DNA from: Enterococcus canintestini
GTDB lineage: Bacteria > Bacillota > Bacilli > Lactobacillales > Enterococcaceae
Assembly (NCBI RefSeq): GCF_001885735.1
Contig: NZ_JXKG01000014.1
Span: 1-64,000, forward strand
Reading direction: 5' to 3'
DNA length: 64,000 nt
The position numbers and the translations under genes are program-made. A model generated the notes under the pieces. That model was not told the origin of the DNA, searched no databases, and saw only the letters and a list, made by a program, of their open reading frames with translations. Below are positions 30,711-39,300 of this stretch, one piece after another; the stretch's first letter is position 1; each line of letters opens with the position of its first letter.

Positions 30711-31360
30711 TGGGTTAAAGCTTCTTTCAAGGTCGCAATGCGATCTTCTGGATCAGGCGCATTGTAAATATAAGAGCCCGCTACAAAAACATCTGCACCA
30801 GCAGCTTGACAGATTTTTGCCGTCTCGGGAACGATACCGCCATCTACTTCAATTTCATAATGGTAGCCAAATTCTTCTTTTAGCGCTTTTAATTCTTTGA
30901 CTTTTTCAACTGCTTCAGGGATAAATGCTTGACCACCAAAGCCAGGATTGACAGTCATTACTAAAACTAAATCTGCCATTTGTAAAACATGCTGAATCGC
31001 TGCAACTGGTGTGCCAGGATTAATAGTGACACCGGCTTTAACGTTGGCATTTTTAATCATCTGAAGCGCCCGATGAATATGCGGAGTAGCTTCGACGTGA
31101 ACGTTAATAATATCCGCACCGGCTTTAGCAAAATCTGGAATATAATTTTCTGGCTTTTCAATCATCAAATGACAATCTAACGGTAATTTTGTTACCGGAC
31201 GAATTGCTGCCACAACAGCCGGTCCAATGGTAATGTTGGGCACAAAATGGCCATCCATTACATCCACGTGAATATAATCAGCGCCTGCTTTTTCAACTAA
31301 CTGAATATCACGGGCTAAATTGGCAAAGTCCGCGCTTAAAATTGATGGTGCAATTTTCAT
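30707..31360 (-). CDS. rpe: Ribulose-phosphate 3-epimerase
   Basis: Interconverts ribulose-5-phosphate and xylulose-5-phosphate in the pentose phosphate pathway. The 217-residue TIM-barrel protein shows MKIAPSILSADF, HVDVMDGHFVPNITIGP, HLMIEKPENYI, MTVNPGFGGQ and EVDGGI. I chose ATG at 31360, just after AGGAGG, rather than an in-frame start six codons upstream. Located between rsgA and thiN. Confidence 0.96.
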   Translation of the reverse strand: MKIAPSILSADFANLARDIQLVEKAGADYIHVDVMDGHFVPNITIGPAVVAAIRPVTKLPLDCHLMIEKPENYIPDFAKAGADIINVHVEATPHIHRALQMIKNANVKAGVTINPGTPVAAIQHVLQMADLVLVMTVNPGFGGQAFIPEAVEKVKELKALKEEFGYHYEIEVDGGIVPETAKICQAAGADVFVAGSYIYNAPDPEDRIATLKEALTQ

Positions 31361-31394
31361 AAAAACTCCTCCTGACAATATAACTTCGCATTAA

Positions 31395-32318
31395 TTATTT
31401 ATTTTTCTTATATACCGGTCGTCTTTTTTCAATCTCTGAAAGAAATTGCAAATAATTATCGTAACGTGTGGTAGCAATTTCGCCTTTTTCCACTCGACGC
31501 TTCACTTCACAGCCTGGTTCATTCACATGTTGGCATTCACGAAACTTACAAAAAGGTGCCGCTTGTACAAATTCTGGAAACATACGCGGTAACTCTTGGG
31601 GGGTAATCTCTTGAAATTCCAGCGAACTAAACCCTGGTGTATCAGCTACTAAACCTCCGCCTATTTCTAATAATTCTACATGTCGGGTGGTATGTTTTCC
31701 CCGTCCTAAATAATCAGAGATAGCAGCTGTGGCTAAGTTTAGATTCGGTTGGATTTTATTTAATAAAGTAGACTTCCCTGCGCCAGATTGTCCCATAAAT
31801 ACGCTTAGTTTATCATGAAATAGTTTTTTTAATAGCGCGATATTAGCTGCTGGATCTGCTAGTGCTACTACTTCATAACCAATTGCTTGGTAAGTGTCGA
31901 CAACTTTTTCTACTTGTACTTTTTCTGTCACTAAATCTAACTTACTTAAATAAATGACAGGTTCAATATCTTTATATTCTAAATTCACTAAAAAACGATC
32001 CAACAAATTATAAGAAAATGCTGGTTCTACCATACTGATCACGACAATGCCCAAATCAACATTGGCTACTGGCGGACGCACTAATTCATTTTTGCGAGGC
32101 AATAAATCTAAAATATATCCATCTGTTAAACTACTACTTTCAAATTCGACCCAATCTCCCACCAACGGCGTTAATTTCCGTTTACGAAAATTTCCCCGCC
32201 CACGGGTTTGATAAAGAGTATCATCTGCAGTAGCGACATAATAAAAGCCACTTAAAGCTTTTCTGATTTGACCTTTCACCCATTGTCCTCCTAATAAATT
32301 AAGACTGTACTCTGTCAT
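31395..32318 (-). CDS. rsgA: Small ribosomal subunit biogenesis GTPase RsgA
   Basis: Circularly permuted GTPase that checks 30S maturation. The 307-residue protein has an N-terminal OB domain, permuted G motifs with YLSKLDLV (G4) before GQSGAGKSTLLNKI (G1), DTPGFSS (G3) and a C-terminal zinc site CKFRECQHVNEPGCEV. It normally follows prkC directly. Here the whole pilus locus and a terminator stand between them, so it must have its own promoter in 32319-32435 or receive readthrough. Confidence 0.95.
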   Translation of the reverse strand: MTEYSLNLLGGQWVKGQIRKALSGFYYVATADDTLYQTRGRGNFRKRKLTPLVGDWVEFESSSLTDGYILDLLPRKNELVRPPVANVDLGIVVISMVEPAFSYNLLDRFLVNLEYKDIEPVIYLSKLDLVTEKVQVEKVVDTYQAIGYEVVALADPAANIALLKKLFHDKLSVFMGQSGAGKSTLLNKIQPNLNLATAAISDYLGRGKHTTRHVELLEIGGGLVADTPGFSSLEFQEITPQELPRMFPEFVQAAPFCKFRECQHVNEPGCEVKRRVEKGEIATTRYDNYLQFLSEIEKRRPVYKKNK

Positions 32319-32435
32319 TTTACCATAAGTTTTCCCTTTGGCTTAATGGGAAAATCTTTTTCTACCTCTATGAAAAGTAAAACAATAAAAAGCACGAGGT
32401 CGTGGTTAACTCCGTAAAATCTATCATCTTTTTAC

Positions 32436-32472
32436 AAAAAAAGTGATGAAAGCCGAAGACTTCATCACTTTT
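32436..32472 (-). terminator. Terminator of the pilus operon
   Basis: Perfect ten-base stem AAGTGATGAA / TTCATCACTT (32441-32450 with 32461-32470) with a ten-base loop and T7 on the minus strand, between the last pilus gene and rsgA. Confidence 0.92.
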
Positions 32473-32502
32473 AGCAAGTATTAGACTAAATAAACCTGAC
32501 GA

Positions 32503-32527
32503 TGTGACAAAAGTAGCTTCTGTCACA
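32503..32527. repeat. Minimal family B repeat: outer arms only
   Basis: TGTGACAAAAGTAGCTTCTGTCACA is a short inverted repeat equal to the outer arms of the family B element (left arm TGTGACAAAAGC, right arm GCTTCTGTCATA) joined without the core. It lies just downstream of the last pilus gene. Confidence 0.5.
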
Positions 32528-32562
32528 CTCTCTTTTTTGATAATCATTTTTATTGTTCTTTT

Positions 32563-33846
32563 TTATGGCTGGTTTTTGTTTTTGCGATGGCGCAAAATTA
32601 AGCTAAACAGCAACAAGACAACACCTAAAAGGATGAAAGACTGTCCCAGTATTTCACCTGTACGGGGTAGGCGTCCGCGGGGTGTTTCTTTTGAAGTTAA
32701 CAATCCTGTTTGTTTGTTTGAATCTTCCTCACGATTTGTCGTACCGGTCTTTTCCTGATTATATACGCGAGGTTCGCGTTTTTTTCTTGCTTCTTCTGTT
32801 ATATTTCCATCATCATCTTCTGACATGATATAACCATTAACCGTAATCGGTTGAAGTTTTCCTTCTTCATCACTTGAACTATCTGGAATAACCACTTTAA
32901 TTGCATGGGCATCTTGTTTTACATCAAAACCTGCGACACCTTGAAGCTCGTCAAAATAATAAGTTCCTGCAGGTAAATAGTGCTCGGTTAACAAGACCAG
33001 TCCATTTTCATCTGAAACAAAACGAGCAACATTTTCATCCTTGGCCGGATCATTGGTCATAAACCATTTATTTTTCACATTAGTCGTAGGATTTTTATGC
33101 AAGTATTCTTTTTCGTTTTTACTATTATAACGGTATAAACCAAAGACAACATTTTGCAGTGGAACCTCTGAGCCATCTATTTTTTTACCAATTTTATAAA
33201 AATAAGGGCTGCGTAAATAGTTTAAATTCTTTGGATAAAGATGAATAGTTGTCATCTCCTGTTGCGTTACTGGGTCTAGTAACGGTAAGACGAGTGCAAA
33301 CGGACGCGCCCGTTTTAAATCAACAGTAATACCTGTCGCTGGATCTACGCCGGTTTCGACAATTAAATAAGCAGCATCACTTTGAAGTTGTTCGTTATAA
33401 CGCGGAACCTGAAATTGTGCAACACCTTGCTCATCTGTTTTACCTGTTGCTTTATAATTTTGGATTAACGGCTTTATTTGACGATTAGACAAGTACGCGA
33501 TAGCTTCTTGGCAACTCATCTCATTCATCCGGTCTAAAAAATCATTTTTATCCAATTTGCTTTCCAAATATAGCTGGGTAATGTCATAAATATCAAAATA
33601 CGCACCTTCTAAAGGAGTGGTTTTGGTATAGATATCCGCTGCTTTTTCAGCTTCTGTGCCGTCATTTTGATGTGGGTCAAATTCAGCCATATCCGCTTGT
33701 CTTAAAAGACGGTTGTGCAAGATAATTGTCACTTCATCAGTTGTTTGTGCAAAGCTCTTTGTGCCCTGAAAGAAAAAGATCGCTACGAACACGGTTGCCA
33801 GCAAACAAATGAGCAAGCGATAACCATTTTTTTTATTTTTCATCAT
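32563..33846 (-). CDS. LPXTG-anchored minor (basal) pilin
   Basis: Surface protein of 427 residues. It has a signal peptide (about 1-32, LLICLLATVFVAIFFFQGTKSFA), pilin-type domains with HLYPKN near residue 204 and AYLIVETGVDP near 160, then an E-box-like segment TYYFDELQGVAGF near 305. A cell wall sorting signal RLPRTGE (near 390) is followed by a membrane helix and a basic tail. Small size and last position suggest the basal pilin that attaches the fibre to the wall. ATG at 33846 is preferred because AAAGGAG lies eight bases upstream; an in-frame TTG at 33864 is possible. It follows the broken sortase gene. Confidence 0.88.
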   Translation of the reverse strand: MMKNKKNGYRLLICLLATVFVAIFFFQGTKSFAQTTDEVTIILHNRLLRQADMAEFDPHQNDGTEAEKAADIYTKTTPLEGAYFDIYDITQLYLESKLDKNDFLDRMNEMSCQEAIAYLSNRQIKPLIQNYKATGKTDEQGVAQFQVPRYNEQLQSDAAYLIVETGVDPATGITVDLKRARPFALVLPLLDPVTQQEMTTIHLYPKNLNYLRSPYFYKIGKKIDGSEVPLQNVVFGLYRYNSKNEKEYLHKNPTTNVKNKWFMTNDPAKDENVARFVSDENGLVLLTEHYLPAGTYYFDELQGVAGFDVKQDAHAIKVVIPDSSSDEEGKLQPITVNGYIMSEDDDGNITEEARKKREPRVYNQEKTGTTNREEDSNKQTGLLTSKETPRGRLPRTGEILGQSFILLGVVLLLFSLILRHRKNKNQP

Positions 33847-33866
33847 TTGTCTGGCTCCTTTCAAAT

Positions 33867-34686
33867 TTAAGCTCTCTTTCTTAGAAAATAAACTCTGATA
33901 CCAATTAGAATCAGCATGATTGCAGCGGTGATAAGCGCGGCTATAATAATTTTACGACTCTCTTGGGAACTTTTAATCGGTTTTATTTTTTCTTTATCCG
34001 CTGGAGTATAATCAGTTCTAACCCCTCTTACTAATAAACGATGAGAGTTTACCCCATAAGGCGTACATGTCAGTAATGTCACGTGATCTTCACCAGGAAT
34101 AAGTCGCAGTGCATCTGTTTGTTCGGGTAAGACAACTTGAATTTGGTCAACTTGATAAGCTAGTGTCTGATTTAAGACGGTTATAAAAAACAAATCGCCT
34201 TTTTTCATCTCCGTTAAATCCGTCAACATCTTTCCAGCAGTTACCCCAGTATGGCCAGTTAAGACAGCATGGGTATTTTCCCCCCCCCACAGGTAACGAA
34301 GAACCTTCTAGATGACCAATTCCTTTTCGCAAAGTGGAGGACTTGGTGCCATGGTAAATCGGCATTTCGACACTAATCTTAGGAATTTCCAATTTCCCCA
34401 TCATTTCATCAATATTTAACAGATCATAGTAATTGGTTTGAATGGCATAACCTGAACCTTCAAGAAACGGGTCTTTCACCGGATTGCCAGCTAATGAATT
34501 ATTAAAATCAACCGCTTTTTTCCACTCTTTATCCAGTACTGCTTGATCAATTTTAGCGACTTCTTCTTGATATTTCTCCATTACATAACTGCTATTTTTA
34601 TCGGCAAGATATTTACTCACCACAGGATAACCCAAAATCCCTACGCCTACTAAAAGAAGACAAACAGCTAAAATTATTCGTTTCAT
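33867..34686 (-). pseudogene. Class C (pilin) sortase, frameshifted in a G9 tract
   Basis: Sortase C polymerises pilins through their YPKN lysines. The 5' part encodes a membrane segment (IILAVCLLLVGVGILGYPVV), the lid motif VKDPFLEG and IPKISVEMPIYHGTKSSTLRKGIGHLEGSSLPV. The 3' part, in another frame, encodes the rest: MLTDLTEMKKGDLFFI, the catalytic cysteine in LLTCTPYGVNSHRLLVRG, and a C-terminal membrane helix. The frame breaks at nine G residues (minus strand; 34288-34280). With eight G the reading is VGGENTHAVLTGHTGVTAGK, restoring the catalytic histidine. The ATG at 34686 follows a GAGAGGAC site. It may be a phase-variable gene, a mutation or a sequencing error. Confidence 0.88.
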
Positions 34687-34752
34687 TTCATCCGTCCTCT
34701 CAGCAGTTTTATGTACAGTAGCGAAGAAATCCTTCGCTACCAAGTGTTGCTT

Positions 34753-36357
34753 TTATGAATGACGTTTCTTAGGTAACACTACCATTACAGCTAGACCAAT
34801 AATTACGATTCCAGCAACGATTAAAGCAATTAATCCCATGCCCCCAGTTTCAGGAAGTTTAAAGCCGTTTGAGTTGACTACTTCTTCTGAGTAAACATAT
34901 TTTGCAGCTTTTTCATCTTCAGCGTTGTCAAATTTCACGTTGAATGGATCGCCAAGTAAGTTGTAGCCATCTGGCGCTTTTGTTTCCACTACCCAATAAT
35001 CAATTGGTACTTTCAAACCAACAAAGCGCGCTTTACCATCTGCTTTATTGGTTTCAATTTCATAATCAACAAAATCTGTCGTATCCTTATCGTAAGCTCC
35101 TTGATCATCAGTTGGATAAGCTACATCCACAACTTTGCCATTCTCATATTTTACCTTGATAAATGCTTTTGCTTTTGCAAATGCTTCACTAGTACTAATT
35201 TTAAATTTCGCTGTATCACTTTTAATAGGATTGTCATCTTTATCTACTTTGGTTAACTCAATTTCACCAACTTTGGTTTCTGTCTCGTTAGTTTCTTTGT
35301 CTGTCGTCTCATCACTTTTATTCTTGTACACTAGTTTCCCTTTATTGGGGATGATATTCCCAGTTGGGTCACTATCCGGCACAATAACTGCATTTTCATT
35401 AATTTTGGCTTGGAATTTTACGACAACTTTTTTAAATCCTTCATCTTCTAAGTGTTTAAGTCCAGCAGGGTTAAAAGATACTTTAAATCCACGAGCTGCA
35501 TCTTTCCCCTCAATTGGCTCAATAGTATAGTATTCCTGACCAATCTCAGTCGGATTTACAATTGAACCGTTTGCACCATACACTTTTACACTATTAGTAA
35601 CGAGATCTAAAGCATTATCCAATTCATCGGAGATATCATATTGTTTATATTCCGAAATTTTTTCTAATACTGTCGATGTGATAGTAAAGTTTAGTACGTC
35701 ACCAATACTTACACCTTCTGTTTTATCTACCTCTTTTTCTGCTACGACAGCATCATTTTTAGGAAAGACATGGACATCAGCATTCCAACCAGTACCATTT
35801 TCAATTGACATTGGAACAGCTACCACAAAGTTCGGTGTTTTCACATCGATTGTTACGCTTTCATCTGCCTCATTTTTTGCACCAGAAACATTTGACTCGA
35901 CAACTAAATATTGCCCTTTAGGTAAACCTGTCCATTTCGCAGTACCGTCAGTTCCAGTCAGTTTTGCAGATTCTTCAGCAACGTTATAAACATAAGTGTC
36001 TGTTCCATCACTTGCAGTGACTTGATCACCAGCATCATTTAACGTGTACGTCCAGCCATCTCCACCCGGAATAATCGCAGGACCACCTGCTGTCGGAGCT
36101 CCTATTTTATAAACAGTAAATTCTACTCCCTGTAATTTTTTTGCCGTATCGGGAACTTTTAATGCATCACTGGCATCACCAGTTCCTTCTGGTCCGGCAA
36201 CATCATCTGTTAGTAGATACTTATGAATCGTCAAATCCCCTGTATCTGGCGCGATAGGATCATCTGCTGCTGCCAGCGCTCCAAAACCGCCCACTATGAT
36301 GGACGAGACCATCAAGATTGCTGCCATTATTTTATTTAGCTTTTTCATTTTTCTCAT
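34753..36357 (-). CDS. Major (backbone) pilin, LPXTG anchored
   Basis: Surface fibre subunit of 534 residues, EbpC/SpaA-like. It has a signal peptide (about 1-30), then CnaB-type domains likely to form internal Lys-Asn isopeptide bonds. The pilin motif is WNADVHVFPKN near residues 190-200 (its lysine is the polymerisation site), an E-box is in YWVVETKAPDGYN near 450, and the sorting signal LPETGG near 500 precedes a membrane helix and KKRHS. AAGGAAAG precedes the ATG. It sits between the tip gene and the sortase gene, with 10-15 bp gaps, so all four genes probably share one transcript. Confidence 0.93.
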   Translation of the reverse strand: MRKMKKLNKIMAAILMVSSIIVGGFGALAAADDPIAPDTGDLTIHKYLLTDDVAGPEGTGDASDALKVPDTAKKLQGVEFTVYKIGAPTAGGPAIIPGGDGWTYTLNDAGDQVTASDGTDTYVYNVAEESAKLTGTDGTAKWTGLPKGQYLVVESNVSGAKNEADESVTIDVKTPNFVVAVPMSIENGTGWNADVHVFPKNDAVVAEKEVDKTEGVSIGDVLNFTITSTVLEKISEYKQYDISDELDNALDLVTNSVKVYGANGSIVNPTEIGQEYYTIEPIEGKDAARGFKVSFNPAGLKHLEDEGFKKVVVKFQAKINENAVIVPDSDPTGNIIPNKGKLVYKNKSDETTDKETNETETKVGEIELTKVDKDDNPIKSDTAKFKISTSEAFAKAKAFIKVKYENGKVVDVAYPTDDQGAYDKDTTDFVDYEIETNKADGKARFVGLKVPIDYWVVETKAPDGYNLLGDPFNVKFDNAEDEKAAKYVYSEEVVNSNGFKLPETGGMGLIALIVAGIVIIGLAVMVVLPKKRHS

Positions 36358-36370
36358 CTTCTTTCCTTTT

Positions 36371-39300
36371 TTATTTTTTCAATTTGTCGATGACAAACCT
36401 GACACCCGGTAAAAATTGCTCTTTGTAGATTTCCAACAAAACGATTGCAGCTAGCCCTAAAAACATAATACCGATGCTGACGATCACGTGAAGCCCTATC
36501 CCTCCTGCTTTTGGCATGACAGTTGCACGATAATTTGGCAAGTAATATTGATTATCTTTTTTATAGAAAGCTGGTGGTGGTGGATCCGTGCTACCACGAA
36601 TTGTAACTTCTCCTCCATTAGAAACAGTAAGAATCCAGTAACCCTGTGGCAACTGATATCCCTCTACTGTCTTAGTTTCTAGTAAAAGGTATTCTCCTGT
36701 TACGAGCCCTTGAAAGAAGACGGTTCCTAGATTGTAGGTATCCATACTACTGGTTGCTTCTCGATACGGTTCTTCTGTGATATCCCAGCGTGTATTTTGG
36801 TCATTGGGGTTCTCACTTCCTGTCTCTGATTTTGCTTTATATAAAGCAAAAGAAACATTTCCTAGCGGATTTTGCTGCTCATCCTCTTTAATAAAAGAGA
36901 AGTCGTGGGCAGGTACGCGACTATTTTTAAGATACGCTTTTCCATTAAGCAATTTATGATATTCTGTATCCTCATCATTCGTAACAAGTTCATTATTTTC
37001 AAAATATTCGATACTAGTTACATTATTAACCTTTGCATTTGGATCCCAAACTAATTTAACCACCCAGTAACCTGTATGATTATTGTAATCTGTCATCCCT
37101 TTAATTTCTTTTATCCCGACAATTTGTTCTTTAACAACTTCCGTGCGCCCGATTTTATTCTCTAAGGTATCATCTTCTGTGAATAACTGCCCCAATCCGT
37201 CACCATCAAATGAATCGGCTAAAACATCAGAAGATATCTTCTTCCATGAAGAATCACTCAATGGGGTTGTTTTGTAATCCCCTGAGCTTTGATACAAATA
37301 GGCTTCAAATTGAAAATTCTCTGCTGAACTTTGCCTAATTGGATTCAAATTTTCGTCCACTTTAAAAATCGGAATTTCAGTTAATTTTCGATTTTTTAAA
37401 TAGATTCCCGATGGTTTCACCTCAAATAATGTCGCTTTTTCATAAAAATTAGCTAACCATTGGGAAGGTCTCGCATCGACATAGCCACTCACGCCAGATG
37501 ACAACTGCAAATTACCACCTAGGCTAACCAACCAGTGATTCGCTCGGTCAGGAGTAAAGGATTGATTATTAGGCAACTGATACCCAGCAAGTGTTTTTGT
37601 TTCAATGAAGCTATAAATTTTATTATCATCTAACACAATTGGGTTATTATCAGTATCAACAATCTTCCCTTGTGCATCCGTCTGATATGGCGAAGCGCCT
37701 AATTTCTGCCAATTAGCCTTGTAAGCTGATGCTAAAGGATTATTAAAGTCTCTTACTTCATTCGTTACTTTATCTGGACGAATATTATCTGGACCAATAT
37801 ATTCATAGACATCAAATTCCACCTTTTGTGTATTATCTGAGGCCATCGGATTATCATCTTCATCAACTTTGTAAATAGTAGGACTCACTTCAAAACGATT
37901 AGGAATTGCCCAGTAATTAATAGCCGATCCTTCTGGTTTATATTGAACTTTTCCAGTCTTTTTGGTACCGTATCCTTCCACCCAGTCAAAACCGGTGGGA
38001 TTTTTTATTTGCACAACCCAATAATTATCTGTGATTTCTGGTATTTCATAGTCTGAGTGCGTATTTTCCACTTCTACTAAGGCTAATCGTGCTCCAAAAT
38101 CTGTACTGTAGACCAAGCGCTCATCGCGAATTCTACCTAATTCATCGGTCGTTAACTCCAGTTGCTTAACAAGATCCGTGTCACTAGGTTTAGTCGCTTG
38201 GGAAGTAAGTTTTCCAGTTGTTTTATTTTCTACAACATACGTCCAATACCCTTTCGCAATATTTTCAGGCGTTGGAGGTGTATTTTCCCATGTAGCCTCT
38301 GGTGGCTGCTTTCCATACATCCAACGATATAATTGAAAGGTAACCTGCTCTGTTTCTGTTTTTCGTAAAGGTTTACCATCTATTCCTAACTTATAAAGAG
38401 TAAAAGGAATCACCTTATCTTTTGTATAGTAGAGTTTTAAGACAAGTTCTGGATCACCTGAAGCTGGATCAGGTACTGTGCCACTAAGCTGGCCATATTG
38501 AGAAGTGAAACTTGCGTTATAGTAGTGCGTTATTTGTAAACTATCTAGCGGCTGTCCTTGTACCTTATCACCGGCTAGTGCTTCTTTTTCCTCTGTATAG
38601 GCGAGTTCAAAATCATCCGTACTACTACCTGGAGTATTATCTTTTTGTATCCAATGCTCCACTTTATAGCTGGCTTGCTTGTGACGATTCCACACCGTCA
38701 CGACCACTCCTGTACTAGAGTTATTTAAAGTAAACTCGTCTGAGACGATGGCCTGTGCTTCATTACTCCAGTTAGGTGAATCACGGTCACTAAATCCTGT
38801 CGGTGCCTTTGTTTCCACAAAGCGAAAAGTATCCGTTAATTTGGCACCAGAATCACCTATTATCGTTTCAATATTGAGTCGAATCATCCCTGCAAGTTGT
38901 TTTTCATTTTCCTCTTCAATGTAAGAAATGTTATCCGTTGTATAAATAGAGTCGCCTATGTCTTGCCAACCGTTTTCCACTTTTCTTTGCAATTTAAACT
39001 CTGCCCCATTAATTCCGATATAATCACCATTTTCAGTAAAGAGGTCGGCATCTAATTTTTGCAGTAACACTTCTGTACTTGAAAGTGTGATATGCCCAAT
39101 TGGATTACGTAATGTTGTCGTGGAACTATTTGCTTTAGGCATTCTTTCTGGTACTGTACGGTTTAGTGTCAGTGCACTATGGTTATAAATATTTGCTGTA
39201 TTCATAACTGCTCCAGTTGTTTCTGGATCATATCGCACATTTAAAGAAATATTGTATGCTGCTATTGCCCCTTTTATGGCATTTGATTCACCATAAGTTA

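Noticed and set aside
33867-34229. A separate small protein of 120 residues
   Set aside because: It is the C-terminal half of the frameshifted sortase, with the catalytic cysteine but without the histidine, lid and N-terminal membrane helix; it lacks its own ribosome binding site.
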